Notes: generated from the sequence alone by a model not told the origin. A stretch of 64,000 nucleotides of DNA from Rhodothermus profundi (GCF_900142415.1 NZ_FRAU01000004.1:1-64000); one strand, 5' to 3'; shown: positions 10,464 to 21,202, numbered from the stretch's first letter. Translations and numbers: made by a program.

Positions 10464-11886
10464 CATGCACCATGTTCGTATGCCCTTTGGCGGGCAGAGG
10501 CATTCCGGCCGTTATAACTACCAGATCGCCGGGTTGGACCAGATGCTGCTCCTTGAGCACCTGGTGAACTAACTGGACGCCTCGGTCCGTATCTCGTTGA
10601 AAGGGAATGGCAAAGGCCCGCGTTCCCCAGAGCAAACTGAGCTGAGGGACAACCCGGGGATTGTCGGTAAAGGCGTACACCGGAACCGGTGGGCGATGCC
10701 GGGCAATCATACGGGCTGTACTGCCGGTGGCCGTCAGACAGGCAATGGCCACCGCGCCTACCTGCTCTGCAAGTTGGCAGGCGGTGTATCCAATTGCTTC
10801 TGTTACTGCCTCGGTTTCATCGCCCACGTGCGCCTGACGCAGCCAATGCCCTCCGCTTTCATGAATCTCTCGGCGAAAGCGCTCAGCCTCTCGGATAATT
10901 TCGTCCATGACCTGCACGACCCGTACGGGATACTTACCGGTGGCTGTCTCTCCAGAAAGCATCAGAGCATCGCTGCCGTCCAGCACTGCATTGGCTACGT
11001 CGCTGGCTTCCGCGCGCGTAGGCCGTGGGTTTTCGATCATGCTTTCAAGCATCTGGGTGGCGGTAATGACGGGTTTGGCCGCCGCCAGACACTTGCGAAT
11101 GATCCGCTTTTGCACGGCCGGCACCTCGGCCATGGGCATTTCGATGCCCAAGTCGCCTCGGGCCACCATGATGCCATCCGCCTGCGCCAGAATCTGATCG
11201 ATCTTGGCAACTGCTTCCGGCTTCTCAATTTTAGCAATCACCCGTACCTCTTTGCCGGAGTCTCGCACCCGGCGCATCAGGTCCGCAACGTCTGTTTCGC
11301 TGCGCACAAAGGAAAGGGCGATCAGATCCACTTCCATATGCAACCCGAACTCCAGATCACGCAAATCCTTGTCGGTAAGGGAAGGCGTAGAATTGCGCAG
11401 ATGGGGCAGGTTAACGCCTTTGCGAGAGCGCAGCGGGCCTCCCACCACCACCTCTGTGATCACATCTTCCCCGGCGACATCCACAATTTTCAGCTCCAGC
11501 AGCCCATCATCGAGCAGAATGCGTCCGCCGGGTTCTACATCTTGCCCCAGCGTTGGATAGTTAATGAAAATGCGCGTTCGGCCATCGGCGCGTGCTGGAT
11601 TCACGGTTAAAATGAGCTGCTGGCCTTCATGGATCAGAATACCCCCTTCGGCTACCTCGCCAATGCGGATTTTCGGTCCCTGTAAATCCTGCAAAATGGC
11701 CACGTCGCGCCCCAGCCGGCGCGCTTCCTCCCGTACGATCTCGATACGACGCCGATGATCCTCATGGCTACCATGGGAGAAATTTAAGCGGGCTACGTCC
11801 ATGCCCGCTTTAATGAGCTGTCGAATGGTTTCCCGATCCGACGAAGCTGGTCCAAGCGTACAGACGATTTTGGTTCGACGTCTCAT
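10447..11886 (-). CDS. pyk: pyruvate kinase
   Basis: Pyruvate kinase converts phosphoenolpyruvate and ADP to pyruvate and ATP, the last step of glycolysis. The 479 residues match the bacterial type. The barrel begins with RRTKIVCTLGPAS and carries NFSHG (35-39), LQDLQGPKIR (66-75), the signature IAKIEKPEAV with catalytic K219 and metal ligand E221, and ARGDLG with D245. The B domain occupies roughly residues 73-170. There is no extra C-terminal PEP-utiliser domain. It is transcribed alone and converges on the phosphatidyltransferase gene. Confidence 0.97.
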   Translation of the reverse strand: MRRRTKIVCTLGPASSDRETIRQLIKAGMDVARLNFSHGSHEDHRRRIEIVREEARRLGRDVAILQDLQGPKIRIGEVAEGGILIHEGQQLILTVNPARADGRTRIFINYPTLGQDVEPGGRILLDDGLLELKIVDVAGEDVITEVVVGGPLRSRKGVNLPHLRNSTPSLTDKDLRDLEFGLHMEVDLIALSFVRSETDVADLMRRVRDSGKEVRVIAKIEKPEAVAKIDQILAQADGIMVARGDLGIEMPMAEVPAVQKRIIRKCLAAAKPVITATQMLESMIENPRPTRAEASDVANAVLDGSDALMLSGETATGKYPVRVVQVMDEIIREAERFRREIHESGGHWLRQAHVGDETEAVTEAIGYTACQLAEQVGAVAIACLTATGSTARMIARHRPPVPVYAFTDNPRVVPQLSLLWGTRAFAIPFQRDTDRGVQLVHQVLKEQHLVQPGDLVVITAGMPLPAKGHTNMVHVSRIG

Positions 11887-12011
11887 AGGTTCATTTCCGG
11901 CGCAGCTTTGCCTGGTAATCTATGAATCCGGGAAGCTACTACGCAGCGCGCCCTGGCTTCAAACGAAGCCGCGTCAACGGCAGCTTTTCGGTTACTTCCA
12001 TTCCCTGAGAT

Positions 12012-13124
12012 TCAGGGCTGCGGCACGTGCATTCGAGCCGCCTCGGCCTGCCGAAGCGCTGAAGCGATCATCATCAGCTCGCCCACGTTTTCCAGGGTCA
12101 ATAACCCGACGAGCTGCCCGTTATGCACCACGGGCAGGGCTTCACACCCAGACTCTTGCATGCGCAAAAAGGCCTCTTCAAGCATGACCGTATCTTCAAT
12201 CGGCTGACAACTCGGACGCATGGCATCCCGCACCTTGCCCGCCTGTCCTTCTCGCGCCAGTGCGTGCAGCAGTGCCTTACGCGTCAGCACACCCACCACC
12301 TGACCGTTCGCAACTACGGGGAAGTCGTGCTCGGCACCGGCCAGCAGGGCTTCAACAGCCCGCCCCAGACTGTCGTCCGGATGCAATACCTGAAAGCGTG
12401 TCATCATGGCCTGCCGCACGGGGATGCCCTGCGTAAGGGACCGGAACATAGCCTGCTGCGCTTCCTGCTGCGCCCCCACGTACACAAACAGCGCAATGAA
12501 CAGCAGAATCGGATTGAAACTAATCAGTCCAAAAAGGCCAAACAGCACCGCCATCCCCTGCCCAATGCTGGCCGCGATCTGGGTGGCGCGCACGTAGTTC
12601 ATCCGCAAGGCCAACAGGGCCCGAAGCACGCGGCCCCCATCCATGGGGAAGGCGGGCAGCATGTTAAAGCCGACCAGCAACAGATTAATCCACATCAGCG
12701 AAGTCAGAAAGTGCAGCCGCGGCTGCACCAGCGCATTCGGATCAAAGGTGCCTCCAATGCCCCAGAGAACCAATGCCAGAGCCGTGGCAATAAACAGATT
12801 GACAGCCGGACCGGCAACAGCAATCCAGAACTCCTGGATGGGCTCTTCAGGAATGCGCTGCAGGCGAGCTACACCGCCAATTGGATAAAGCGTAATATCG
12901 CGTGTGGGGACGCCAAAACGCCGCGCCATAAGCGCGTGCCCCAGTTCATGCAGCACCACACATCCGAACACCACCAGCACCAGCAGCACACCGCCAAGCG
13001 CCGCTTGCACGTCCACACCATGCAGCAGGTGAAAGGCAAAAATGCCTGCGATGAGCAACCCGAAGGTCCAGTGCAGATAGATGTCAATGCCGGCTACCCG
13101 GCCAATCCGTAACGCCCCTTTCAT
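12012..13124 (-). CDS. site-2 protease family membrane metalloprotease with CBS pair
   Basis: An M50-family intramembrane zinc protease of 370 residues. HExxH (H59-H63, HELGH) lies inside a hydrophobic segment, and the second metal-binding region FPMDGGR (D162) lies in another. About six transmembrane segments occupy residues 20-225, followed by a tandem CBS pair (about 245-355) that may bind adenosyl ligands. This SpoIVFB/Rip3-like arrangement cuts membrane substrates, often anti-sigma factors or signal-peptide remnants; the substrate here is unknown. It is the last gene of the long minus-strand run after nadD, set apart by 210 bp of non-coding DNA. Confidence 0.9.
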   Translation of the reverse strand: MKGALRIGRVAGIDIYLHWTFGLLIAGIFAFHLLHGVDVQAALGGVLLVLVVFGCVVLHELGHALMARRFGVPTRDITLYPIGGVARLQRIPEEPIQEFWIAVAGPAVNLFIATALALVLWGIGGTFDPNALVQPRLHFLTSLMWINLLLVGFNMLPAFPMDGGRVLRALLALRMNYVRATQIAASIGQGMAVLFGLFGLISFNPILLFIALFVYVGAQQEAQQAMFRSLTQGIPVRQAMMTRFQVLHPDDSLGRAVEALLAGAEHDFPVVANGQVVGVLTRKALLHALAREGQAGKVRDAMRPSCQPIEDTVMLEEAFLRMQESGCEALPVVHNGQLVGLLTLENVGELMMIASALRQAEAARMHVPQP

Positions 13125-13334
13125 TGAGCTTTGTGCTTTAGTCCTTATTCAGACGTAGGAGGGCTTAACCCCTTACGCCTGGTATTCCAGTAATGGATCA
13201 GCTCGTCTCAGGAAAAATAGGGGCACAACCTGCTCAATGCAAAACAGCCACCGCTGGTGCGTTCGATTTGCGAAGCTCTCCGGGCTGCCCTCTCCAACAG
13301 TCTCCTGACCTTCTGAGAGTCCTTTCAGCACTCT
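13125..13334. other. non-coding gap
   Basis: These 210 bp lie between the small unknown gene and the site-2 protease gene, both on the minus strand. I found no convincing gene, terminator or paired promoter boxes. Short hyphenated palindromes such as CTGG-TATT-CCAG (about 13179-13190) are present but not distinctive. Confidence 0.4.
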
Positions 13335-13580
13335 CTACTCCACAGAGCTGCGCCGTCCATTTGAAGGGCTACTTTTTCTCTGTCCTTTGTGCATGCGTAG
13401 AAAAGCATTCAGGGCCGCTTCAATCCATCGGCGCGTCTGCTGCTCGGTCAGCTCAATTTGGAGAGAAGCGATTTCAATGTAAAAGCGATCTTCGCCCCGT
13501 CGTTCATAGTAGTCAATAAGTCCAAGTTCCAGAGCGCGTCGCAGCAACTGCTCAGTGGAGCCGGAGTAAGCGTTCGGCAT
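13335..13580 (-). CDS. small hypothetical protein
   Basis: An 81-residue protein I do not recognise. It is predicted to be mostly helical (LRRALELGLIDYYERR, RRWIEAALNAFLRMH), with a short possible beta segment in the middle (RFYIEIASLQIEL) and a basic, Ser-rich tail. Charge pattern and composition look like a real protein rather than chance translation, and no other frame here is better. It starts 138 bp after nadD. Its ATG lies inside the 3' arm of a perfect 9-bp inverted repeat (see the separate entry). No signal peptide or membrane segment is visible. Confidence 0.6.
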   Translation of the reverse strand: MPNAYSGSTEQLLRRALELGLIDYYERRGEDRFYIEIASLQIELTEQQTRRWIEAALNAFLRMHKGQRKSSPSNGRRSSVE

Positions 13581-13618
13581 ACGACGTCCGTGTTCTCGCT
13601 GGGATGACCATGCCGAAC
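13572..13618 (-). promoter_or_regulatory. inverted repeat covering the start codon of the small gene
   Basis: GTTCGGCAT (13572-13580) pairs perfectly with ATGCCGAAC (13610-13618) across a 29-nt loop. Read on the minus strand, the 3' arm begins with the ATG of the 81-residue gene, so the folded leader would mask that start codon. The 5' arm contains another ATG that opens a 19-codon frame overlapping the start. A translational control role is inference. Confidence 0.45.
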
Positions 13619-13627
13619 CCCTCCTTC

Positions 13628-13643
13628 GTTCAGTTCTGAACGA
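13628..13643. promoter_or_regulatory. palindromic site in the nadD/small-gene gap
   Basis: CGTTCAG and CTGAACG form 7-bp arms around two bases, close upstream of the small gene and downstream of nadD. The shape suits a dimeric repressor site, but no regulator can be named. Confidence 0.3.
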
Positions 13644-13718
13644 TTCGCGCGCACGCGCCCAATTAATAGCGGCCCCCCTTCGGTCGGTATCGCTTTTGGC
13701 GCATCCAGGCGTACGTCT

Positions 13719-14318
13719 TTAGCGCACCAGGGCGCCATAGAGATGGTTTTCGAGAATGTATTGCCGGACAGCCTCCGGCACGAGATAGCGGATCGAACGC
13801 CCCTGGCGACAGCGCTGCCGCACCTCGGTAGCCGAGATCTCCAACAGCGGGGCCTCTACAAAGGTTGTGCGCGCCAGAAAGCGTGGGGCCACAGGATAAG
13901 CAGACACGCCAGGCCGACGATAGACAAGGAGAGGCACGCGCTGCACAATTTCTTCCGGGGCCCGCCACGTGTGGAAAGTGCGCAGACTATCCTCTCCTAG
14001 GATGAGCAGAAACTCCCAGTCGGGATGTTGCGCTTGCAGCTCGCGGATTGTATCAATGGTGTACGAACGCCCTCCTCGACGAATCTCTACGTCAGAGACC
14101 GCAAAGAATGGGTTCCCTTCGATTGCCAACCGGACCATGGCCAACCGATGATGCGGCGCGGCCAGTTCTCGTTCATCTTTGTGCGGTGGACTGTAGCAAG
14201 GGATCCAGAGGACCTGGTCCAGGTGGGCCTGTTCGCATACCAGTTCTGCGATGATTAAATGAGCCAGGTGGGGCGGATTGAAGGAGCCACCGAAAAGGCC
14301 AACGCGTCGGCGTGCCAT
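13719..14318 (-). CDS. nadD: nicotinate-nucleotide adenylyltransferase
   Basis: NadD joins nicotinate mononucleotide and ATP to give nicotinate adenine dinucleotide, the step before NAD synthetase. The 199 residues carry the nucleotidyltransferase motif GGSFNPPHLAHL (10-21) and the C-terminal ISATEVR form of the ISSTxxR motif (about 161-167), with the family's PPHK segment near residue 45. It starts 3 bp after the bamD-like gene and is probably cotranscribed with it. Confidence 0.96.
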   Translation of the reverse strand: MARRRVGLFGGSFNPPHLAHLIIAELVCEQAHLDQVLWIPCYSPPHKDERELAAPHHRLAMVRLAIEGNPFFAVSDVEIRRGGRSYTIDTIRELQAQHPDWEFLLILGEDSLRTFHTWRAPEEIVQRVPLLVYRRPGVSAYPVAPRFLARTTFVEAPLLEISATEVRQRCRQGRSIRYLVPEAVRQYILENHLYGALVR

Positions 14319-14321
14319 GTT

Positions 14322-15164
14322 TCAGTTCTGGAGCTGCCCGCGAGCAAGTGAGGTGTTGGCTTCCAGCTTTTCTAGCTGCTGCCGCGCCTGTGCGTAAAGT
14401 GCTTCTGCCGTTCGGAGCAACGGACTATCCGGGAAGATCTGCAGCATTCGTTCATAAAGTTCGATTACCTTCCGGTAGCGTTCAGGTTGGCGCGCGCGGA
14501 TGCTCTGCCGGGCGTAGGCTGCGTAAGCGCGCATGGCCCCGAGCAGCGCATCATCCGCCCACGGCGTGTCGGGATACGTGTCGAAAACCGCTTCATAGGT
14601 AACGGCTGCAGCCTCGTACAGCTCGCGCCGCTCATAGAGCCGGCCCGCTTCATACTGCTTTCGGGCTAGCTTCGCGCGCAGTTCGCGAATCTTCTGGGTT
14701 GCGTCGTCAACCAGTTCGTGGTTGGGGTAGCGATCAATGAAAAGCTGAAAGGCCTCAATGGCTTTGCGCGTATCGGTCTGATCGAGCTCGTAAGGAGGCG
14801 ATAGCTTGTAATAGCACATGGCCCGTTCGTATTCGGCCTCCGGCACCCGCGGATCGATTTGATAGATCTGGATGAAGCGTTCATACTCGCTGGCGGCCAG
14901 CAGATACTCTTTGTTGTGGTAGTAGGCGCGCGCCAGGTAGAACTGGGCATCGGCTGCCCATTCGTGCATACTGCCGTAGGTAAATACAGCTTTGAAGTAG
15001 GCAATGGCCCGGTCATACTTACCCTGATTATAGAAGGCCATGGCCCGTTCAAAGGCCTCCTGAGGAGAGCTGTGCTGCAGTCGTCCACTGCCGGCACAGC
15101 CGGCCACCAGCAACCCGACAACCAGCAGTCCCCTACCTACAATCTGTTGCGTGCGCTGCCGCAT
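14322..15164 (-). CDS. bamD: outer membrane protein assembly factor BamD-like lipoprotein
   Basis: A 280-residue lipoprotein with lipobox LVAGC (Cys23) and about five TPR-like repeats (residues 35-265), matching BamD/YfiO of the beta-barrel assembly machine, which holds BamA at the periplasmic face of the outer membrane. The regular pairing of helices ([39 protein letters not shown]) and the length fit the family. It sits between an LpoA-like lipoprotein gene (58 bp upstream) and nadD (3 bp downstream); no other bam gene is in the window. A generic TPR lipoprotein is the alternative. Confidence 0.85.
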   Translation of the reverse strand: MRQRTQQIVGRGLLVVGLLVAGCAGSGRLQHSSPQEAFERAMAFYNQGKYDRAIAYFKAVFTYGSMHEWAADAQFYLARAYYHNKEYLLAASEYERFIQIYQIDPRVPEAEYERAMCYYKLSPPYELDQTDTRKAIEAFQLFIDRYPNHELVDDATQKIRELRAKLARKQYEAGRLYERRELYEAAAVTYEAVFDTYPDTPWADDALLGAMRAYAAYARQSIRARQPERYRKVIELYERMLQIFPDSPLLRTAEALYAQARQQLEKLEANTSLARGQLQN

Positions 15165-15222
15165 ATCTGCTTATTTTAGAAGGCCGCGACTGGTACGAAG
15201 CGTCTGGGGCCCTGTTCCAGAG

Positions 15223-16653
15223 TTATCGCAGCAGTTCGAGACGCCCGTCGCGATAGCGGTGCACATAAAGCGCGCGGTTGACCTGGCCGCCGTCGAAGTG
15301 CAGCCGTATGCTCAGCCCCTGATACAGAGGAGCCGATCGAATGCGGTCGGCCAATTTGTTCAGCGCCGACCGATCCGGCAGTTGCTTCAGCAGAAAGCGG
15401 GTCACATCATAGCCTGTATAGACCAGTCGATCCGGTGTTTCGGAACGGCCCAGGGAGTGATAGCGGTGCATGAAGACTTTTACGTCGGCTCGACTGGTAT
15501 CGACGTAGAAATCGTTACTGAACGTTACCCGGTATCGGCTTGCCTGCAGCGCGGCCTGCACGTCGCGCCATACCGCATTGCCCAGAACGCGCGGCGTCAG
15601 GCCGGCGCGGTCCAGGCTGCTTAGCGCCGCCCGGGCCAGCATCGGGGCATTGCTGCCGGAGAGAGGCAGATAGAGCGCTTGCACCTGTGCCAGCGTATCG
15701 CGTCCAATGTAGCGCGTTAGCTGCGCCCAGGCCTGCGGACTGGGAAGCCGCTTATAGAACAGGACAGCCGCCTTCAGTCGAAGCACTTCCATCTGGAACG
15801 CCTCGGCCATGCGCTGTGCGGTTAGATCGTCGGCCTGCGCCACAATGCCGATACTGTCCAGGCGCAGTCCGTAGACGGCCATGCGCGCCATGAGCTGCCC
15901 TCGCACCGCCAGCGTCGGATTGGCCTGAAATACGAAGGAGCGTCCGGCCGAAACCGCTTCGTCCGTTGCCAGGGGAGCGACCAGTACAATGCCCTGCTGC
16001 TCCGCTACCTCCGCGGCTGCGCGCGCTTGCTCGCTGTAAAGGGGGCCAATGACCAGATCGGCCTGTTGTTCATTAATCAGTTGCTGCAGGGCTTCCTGCA
16101 CCTGGTCTGGTGTGGTGCCGGCGTCTCGAAACACCATACGCACCGGTGCAGCCAGGCTATCGGCATTGCGCGCCTCAACGGCCAGCCGAATACCGTCGAA
16201 CAGCGCCTGCGTCAGCGGCGCGTTGTCTGGATCCATGGGCAGCAAAATGCCCAGTGTGATCATACGGGCTTGCTGCTGCCGTCGGTGCAACGCTGCCTCA
16301 GCCAGTTGGCGCAACCGACGTGCTTCGCGCTGGTACCGGCTGGTCGGATACCGAACAGCAAACGTTTCAGTCCACGCAATCACATGGTCGTACTCGCCCA
16401 GGCGATAGAGCGTCTTGGCGGCCATAATCCAGGCGGCCGTCGTCCGGCGATGGGGCGGGTAGGCATCAATGACGCGTCGAAACTGTCGATAAGCCAGTCC
16501 ATAATCTCCCCGCTCAAACGCCTGTAATGCCTGAGCAAACTCAGTCTCTGCTGCCTCAATGCGGGGTATGGAGACGGGCTGTGCCAGTCCTTTGCAGGCC
16601 CACAGGCCCAGCACCACCAGCAGCATCTGTAGGGCGCGCCGGCTCATTCCCAT
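15223..16653 (-). CDS. TPR plus periplasmic-binding fold protein (LpoA-like penicillin-binding protein activator)
   Basis: A 476-residue exported protein. The N-terminus is a signal sequence ending near LWAC or GLAQ; the former is a weak lipobox, so lipidation is uncertain. TPR-like helices follow (about 30-125), then a type I periplasmic-binding fold from about residue 130 ([40 protein letters not shown]). This combination resembles LpoA, which activates class A penicillin-binding proteins, and also ABC-type ligand-binding proteins. With no permease or ATPase gene beside it, the envelope role is more likely. Its start overlaps the end of guaA by 10 bp. Confidence 0.75.
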   Translation of the reverse strand: MGMSRRALQMLLVVLGLWACKGLAQPVSIPRIEAAETEFAQALQAFERGDYGLAYRQFRRVIDAYPPHRRTTAAWIMAAKTLYRLGEYDHVIAWTETFAVRYPTSRYQREARRLRQLAEAALHRRQQQARMITLGILLPMDPDNAPLTQALFDGIRLAVEARNADSLAAPVRMVFRDAGTTPDQVQEALQQLINEQQADLVIGPLYSEQARAAAEVAEQQGIVLVAPLATDEAVSAGRSFVFQANPTLAVRGQLMARMAVYGLRLDSIGIVAQADDLTAQRMAEAFQMEVLRLKAAVLFYKRLPSPQAWAQLTRYIGRDTLAQVQALYLPLSGSNAPMLARAALSSLDRAGLTPRVLGNAVWRDVQAALQASRYRVTFSNDFYVDTSRADVKVFMHRYHSLGRSETPDRLVYTGYDVTRFLLKQLPDRSALNKLADRIRSAPLYQGLSIRLHFDGGQVNRALYVHRYRDGRLELLR

Positions 16654-18212
16654 TCGATGGTTGCCGGAGGTTTCGAGCTGATATCGTAGACCGCCCGGTT
16701 GATTCCGCGCACTTCATTGACAATCCGGTTGGACACGTGCGCCAGAAAATCATGGGGAAGCCGGGCCCAGTCGGCCGTCATGCCATCAACGCTTGTAACC
16801 GCCCGCAATGCACACACATATTCGTAGGTGCGTTCATCTCCCATGACGCCCACCGTTTGCACAGGCAGTAGCACTGCAAAAGCCTGCCACACCTGGTCGT
16901 AGAGGCCGTGCCGTTGCAGCTCTTCGATAAAGATGGCATCAGCTTCTCGCAGCAGATCCAGACGTTCTCTGGTTACAGGCCCAATTACTCGAACGGCCAG
17001 CCCTGGCCCCGGGAACGGATGGCGGTGCAGAATAACCTCGGGAACCTGAAGGAGTCGGCCAATGGCCCGCACCTCGTCTTTGAACAGCTCACGGAACGGC
17101 TCAATGATTTCAAATTGCAGTTTTTCCGGTAAGCCGCCGACATTGTGGTGGGTTTTAATAGTGGCCGAAGGTCCGCGGAAGGAGACGCTTTCGATCACGT
17201 CCGGATAGAGCGTACCCTGCGCCAGAAAGCGCGGTCGACGTCCGAGTTCACGGGTCAGCTCTTCGGTAGCCTGCTCGAACACCTCAATAAAAGTGGCCCC
17301 GATAATTTTGCGTTTTTGTTCGGGGTCAACTACATCTCTGAGGCGCGTTAGAAACAACTGGCTGGCATCGATGGCTTTCAGGCGAATGTGAAAATGATCC
17401 CGGAAGGTCGTGATCACCTGGGCCGCCTCTCCCTTACGCAGCAGGCCATTATCGACAAAAATGCACGTAAGTTGACCGCCTAACGCCCGGTGCAGCAGTA
17501 CAGCCGCTACCGATGAATCAACGCCGCCGGAGAGGCCCAGGATCACATGCTCATTTCCCACGCGCGCCCGCACTTCCGCAATTTTCTCTTCAATAAACGA
17601 AGCCGGCGTCCAGTCTCCCTTACAGCCGCAGATTTTCAGGGCAAAGTTTTGCAGAATCTGGCGACCGTAGTCGGTATGAACCACCTCCGGATGGAATTGT
17701 ACGCCATAGAGGGGGCGATCGACTGCTCGTACGGCGGCTATGGGAGCATTTTCAGTATGGGCGATCACTTCAAATCCTTCCGGCAGACGCGTCAGGTGGT
17801 CGCCATGACTCATCCAGACGGTGGTGCCAGAAGGCACGCCGGCAAACAGGTCGGAATCGTCGTCTATCTGAAGATGCGCGCGGCCAAATTCTCGACGCTC
17901 GGCTCGTTCAACCGCCCCTCCCAGCGTTTGCGCCATAGCCTGCAATCCATAGCAAATGCCCAGAACCGGCAGGGGCGAACCATCATCTCGGCGCAGCGCC
18001 AGCATCTCACGGGGCAGTTGCGGAGCGCCCGGATCATAGACCGAACAGGGGCCTCCCGAGAGAATCAACCCTTTTGGACGCAGGGCAGCCACTTCTGCCG
18101 GCGACAGGGTGCACGGATAAATCTCCGAGAAGACCCCTGCCTCCCGCACGCGCCGGGCAATTAACTGGGTGTACTGAGAGCCAAAGTCCAGGATAACGAT
18201 CTTTTCGTGCAT
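16644..18212 (-). CDS. guaA: GMP synthase (glutamine-hydrolysing)
   Basis: GuaA aminates XMP to GMP using glutamine and ATP. The 522 residues comprise a class I glutamine amidotransferase domain (nucleophile C87 in GICYGLQ, with a downstream His-x-Glu in QFHPEV), the ATP pyrophosphatase P-loop LSGGVDSS near residue 230, and the C-terminal dimerisation domain ending KPPATIEWE, the usual GuaA end. It lies 21 bp after gcvH and overlaps the next gene by 10 bp, so it is probably part of the efp-to-nadD run. guaB is not in the window. Confidence 0.98.
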   Translation of the reverse strand: MHEKIVILDFGSQYTQLIARRVREAGVFSEIYPCTLSPAEVAALRPKGLILSGGPCSVYDPGAPQLPREMLALRRDDGSPLPVLGICYGLQAMAQTLGGAVERAERREFGRAHLQIDDDSDLFAGVPSGTTVWMSHGDHLTRLPEGFEVIAHTENAPIAAVRAVDRPLYGVQFHPEVVHTDYGRQILQNFALKICGCKGDWTPASFIEEKIAEVRARVGNEHVILGLSGGVDSSVAAVLLHRALGGQLTCIFVDNGLLRKGEAAQVITTFRDHFHIRLKAIDASQLFLTRLRDVVDPEQKRKIIGATFIEVFEQATEELTRELGRRPRFLAQGTLYPDVIESVSFRGPSATIKTHHNVGGLPEKLQFEIIEPFRELFKDEVRAIGRLLQVPEVILHRHPFPGPGLAVRVIGPVTRERLDLLREADAIFIEELQRHGLYDQVWQAFAVLLPVQTVGVMGDERTYEYVCALRAVTSVDGMTADWARLPHDFLAHVSNRIVNEVRGINRAVYDISSKPPATIEWE

Positions 18213-18233
18213 GGTTGCCTGCCTACCTTCCTG

Positions 18234-18617
18234 CTACCCCACCATGGCCGCGTAGTCGTCGGCCGTTAGCAGCGCCTCCACTTCGGAAGGATCCTTCAGC
18301 GCGATGCGAATCATCCAGCCGTCTCCATAAGGCGACTGGTTGACCAGCTCTGGCCGATCTTGAAGCGCTTCGTTAACAGCGATGATTGTACCAGAGACCG
18401 GCATGTACAGCTCGGAAACAGTCTTGACCGCTTCCACGGTTCCGAACACTTCGTCTTTTGTTAGCTCTGTCCCGACGGGCTGCAGCTCCACGTAGACAAT
18501 ATCGCCCAGTTCTCGTTGGGCGAAGTCGGTAATGCCAACCGTCGCTTCCTTACCATTGGCGTCGAGCCGCAGCCATTCATGCTCTTTCGTGTAGCGCAGG
18601 TCGCCGGGGAATTCCAT
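18234..18617 (-). CDS. gcvH: glycine cleavage system H protein
   Basis: GcvH carries the lipoyl arm that shuttles the aminomethyl group between the P, T and L proteins. The 127 residues are typical, and the lipoylated lysine is K65 in [10 protein letters not shown]. The fold is the usual lipoyl beta-sandwich with YTKEHEWL at the N-terminus. No other gcv gene is adjacent. It lies 44 bp after accC and 21 bp before guaA. Confidence 0.97.
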   Translation of the reverse strand: MEFPGDLRYTKEHEWLRLDANGKEATVGITDFAQRELGDIVYVELQPVGTELTKDEVFGTVEAVKTVSELYMPVSGTIIAVNEALQDRPELVNQSPYGDGWMIRIALKDPSEVEALLTADDYAAMVG

Positions 18618-18661
18618 GGTACTTTCCGGTTTGGCTTTTATGCTTTAGGGGCTGTGCTTCA

Positions 18662-20020
18662 TCAGGATGCTGTCGGTTCAGGCTCCAGGCGAAACGATTC
18701 CAGAAACCGGGTATCGAACCGTCCTTCCTGAAAATCCGGGTGTTCCAGAAGCTGGCGGTGGAACGGGATCGTTGTGCGCACGCCTTCAATAATGAACTCA
18801 TCCAGCGCGCGCTGCATGCGACGAATAGCCAACTGGCGCGAGGGAGCCCGCACGATCAGCTTGGCAATCATCGAATCGTAGTGCGGTGGAATCATATAAC
18901 CAGCATACACATGCGTATCAAGGCGCACGCCAGGTCCACCGGGGGGATGAAATACCGTGATCTTGCCCGGAGACGGACTGAAGTTCCTGAACGGGTCCTC
19001 CGCGTTAATTCGGCATTCAATGGCGTGCCCTTCTATCCGGACGGCCTCCTGAGGCGGCAGCGGCTCTCCCATCGCAATGCGCAGTTGCTGCTCTATCAGA
19101 TCAAACCCTGTCACCTCTTCGGTTACGGGATGCTCGACCTGAATGCGCGTATTCATTTCCATGAAGTAGAAATTGCGGTCGGCATCCACCAGAAACTCAA
19201 TGGTGCCTGCCCCTTCATAGTTAACCGCCTGCGCACCTCGCACGGCGGCTTCTCCCATGCGCCGCCGCAGCTCTTCATCTACGATGGGAGAGGGGGCCTC
19301 TTCCAATAGCTTTTGATGGCGCCGCTGAATCGAACACTCGCGCTCGCCGAGATGAATAACGTTCCCTTTACCGTCGCCCAGCACCTGGATTTCGATGTGA
19401 CGTGGCTGAACAATAAACTTTTCCAGGTAAACATCAGGCCGACCAAACGCTGCTTCAGCCTCGGTGCGGGCGGCATTAAACTGACGCTCAAAGTCCTCTT
19501 CTCGCAACACCACCCGCATGCCGCGCCCGCCCCCACCGGCTGCTGCTTTGATCATAACCGGATAGCCGATTTCAGCGGCGACCCGGAGGCCTTCCCGGAC
19601 ATCTTCAATGACGCCGTCCGATCCGGGCACCACCGGCACTCCGGCCTTGCGCATGGTTTCCTTGGCCAGGCTTTTGTCGCCCATGAGCCGGATGGCTTCG
19701 GGCGAGGGGCCAATAAACTTCAGGCCGTTATCGGCGCAAATAGCACTGAAATCGGCGTTTTCAGACAGAAAGCCATAGCCCGGATGAATGGCGTCAGCGC
19801 CGGTAACTTCGGCCGCCGCAATGATGCGGTCAATGCGCAGATAGCTTTCCGCAGAAGGCGGCGGTCCAATGCAGACCGCTTCATCTGCAAAGCGCACGGG
19901 GAGCGAGTCGCGGTCGGCCGTCGAATAGACCACGACCGTCTTGATACCCAGTTCGCGGCAGGTGCGAATCACCCGCAGCGCAATTTCTCCTCGGTTGGCA
20001 ATCAGAACCTTGCGGATCAC
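18662..20020 (-). CDS. accC: acetyl-CoA carboxylase, biotin carboxylase subunit
   Basis: AccC carboxylates the biotin on AccB with bicarbonate and ATP at the start of fatty acid synthesis. I chose GTG at 20020 ([16 protein letters not shown]), giving 452 residues as in other AccC proteins and a 7-bp gap after accB. The frame is open back to 20068, but that start would overlap accB by 41 bp and add a non-conserved Ser/Thr-rich leader. Visible features are [10 protein letters not shown], the glycine-rich ATP loop [10 protein letters not shown], and the active-site stretch [14 protein letters not shown]. Confidence 0.96.
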   Translation of the reverse strand: MIRKVLIANRGEIALRVIRTCRELGIKTVVVYSTADRDSLPVRFADEAVCIGPPPSAESYLRIDRIIAAAEVTGADAIHPGYGFLSENADFSAICADNGLKFIGPSPEAIRLMGDKSLAKETMRKAGVPVVPGSDGVIEDVREGLRVAAEIGYPVMIKAAAGGGGRGMRVVLREEDFERQFNAARTEAEAAFGRPDVYLEKFIVQPRHIEIQVLGDGKGNVIHLGERECSIQRRHQKLLEEAPSPIVDEELRRRMGEAAVRGAQAVNYEGAGTIEFLVDADRNFYFMEMNTRIQVEHPVTEEVTGFDLIEQQLRIAMGEPLPPQEAVRIEGHAIECRINAEDPFRNFSPSPGKITVFHPPGGPGVRLDTHVYAGYMIPPHYDSMIAKLIVRAPSRQLAIRRMQRALDEFIIEGVRTTIPFHRQLLEHPDFQEGRFDTRFLESFRLEPEPTAS

Positions 20021-20027
20021 GGCTGGC

Positions 20028-20591
20028 TCAGTCGAGGGCAATGACAAAGAGGGGCTGGTCGTACTCAACCGGCTGTGCGTTTTCGACCAGGATCTCTTTA
20101 ACGACGCCGGCTACTTCGCTTTCGATCTCATTCATCAACTTCATGGCCTCGATAATGCAAAGCACATCTCCCGGTTTTACCCGATCCCCGACTTCGACAA
20201 AGGGATCCGCATCAGGAGCCGGCGCGCGGTAGAAGGTGCCCACAATGGGCGCCCGCACGACATGTGTTTTTTCTTTTTCCTGCACGGCGGCCGGTGCTCC
20301 ATCGGCGCGTTGATCCGCTGCGGCCGTCGGCACCTCAGACGTTGCGCCCGGACTGGATCCTGCACCGGCCGGTGCGGCCGCGGGCTGAGCGGCTGGCACC
20401 GGCGTTGGGGCCGGCATCATTTGCGGTGCCCCGTAGGGCAGGGCGTAGGCCGGCATCGACGCCGGCTGCATAAAAATCGTGGGAGTACTTTTGCGAACGA
20501 CCAGCTTGAAATCCTCTTCCTCAATCTCTACCTCGGCCACGTCACTTTCTGCAACAATCTTCAGCAGCTCGCGAATGCGTTCCAGATCCAT
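20028..20591 (-). CDS. accB: acetyl-CoA carboxylase biotin carboxyl carrier protein
   Basis: AccB carries the covalently bound biotin. The 187 residues show an N-terminal helical segment ([13 protein letters not shown]), a long Pro/Ala-rich linker (about 41-105), and a C-terminal biotinyl domain with the biotin attachment site EAMKLMNE, K151. The linker is longer than in E. coli AccB (156 residues total). It directly precedes accC and follows efp by 32 bp, a common order in this broad group. Confidence 0.97.
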   Translation of the reverse strand: MDLERIRELLKIVAESDVAEVEIEEEDFKLVVRKSTPTIFMQPASMPAYALPYGAPQMMPAPTPVPAAQPAAAPAGAGSSPGATSEVPTAAADQRADGAPAAVQEKEKTHVVRAPIVGTFYRAPAPDADPFVEVGDRVKPGDVLCIIEAMKLMNEIESEVAGVVKEILVENAQPVEYDQPLFVIALD

Positions 20592-20623
20592 GGTAGGGCT
20601 GGGATAGTTCTCGGGGGGAAGCG

Positions 20624-21202
20624 TTATCCGGTCTCGGCGGTGGCCACGCGCGTGATGTACTCACCGGTTTCGGTATTCACGCGCACAACGTCGCCTTCGT
20701 TGATGAAGAGCGGCACTTGAATGACGGCACCGCTTTCCAGCTTAGCCGGCTTGGATCCGCCGGTAGCCGTGTCGCCTCGAAGACCGGGATCGGTCTCGGC
20801 CACGCGCAGTTCTACATGCTTGGGGACTTCGACCGTAACGGGCGTTTCTGTTTCCGCGTGCACCAGCACATCGGCCTCAGCCCCTTCTTTCAGAAACTCC
20901 CGGCGCGGGACCAACTCAGGGGAGACCGTAATCTGTTCGTAGGTTTCCAGATTCATGAAGTGAAGGCCCAGTTCATCCTCATAGAGGAACTGGTGCGGGC
21001 GCCGTTCGATGCGAGCCGTTTCAACGCGCTCACCTGCCCGGAACGTATTGTCCACCACCTGACCGGTACGCACGTTCTTCAGCTTCGTGCGCACAAACGC
21101 TCCACCCTTGCCGGGTTTGACATGCAAAAATTCTACAATTTGCCACAGATCGCCCTTCCAGACGATCACCAGTCCATTTCGGAAATCGCTCGTATCGGCC
21201 AT
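20624..21202 (-). CDS. efp: elongation factor P
   Basis: EF-P relieves ribosome stalling at polyproline sequences. It has 192 residues in three beta domains, with the conserved loop [12 protein letters not shown]32 is the position modified in other bacteria (E. coli K34). No genes for the EpmA/EpmB modification enzymes are seen here. It is the first gene of a run through accB, accC, gcvH and guaA, with a clear promoter about 50 bp upstream. Confidence 0.97.
   Translation of the reverse strand: MADTSDFRNGLVIVWKGDLWQIVEFLHVKPGKGGAFVRTKLKNVRTGQVVDNTFRAGERVETARIERRPHQFLYEDELGLHFMNLETYEQITVSPELVPRREFLKEGAEADVLVHAETETPVTVEVPKHVELRVAETDPGLRGDTATGGSKPAKLESGAVIQVPLFINEGDVVRVNTETGEYITRVATAETG

Noticed and set aside
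12003-12017. Small hairpin CCCTGA/TCAGGG at the end of the site-2 protease gene as a terminator
   Set aside because: It overlaps the stop codon, has a short stem and no T-run in the minus direction.
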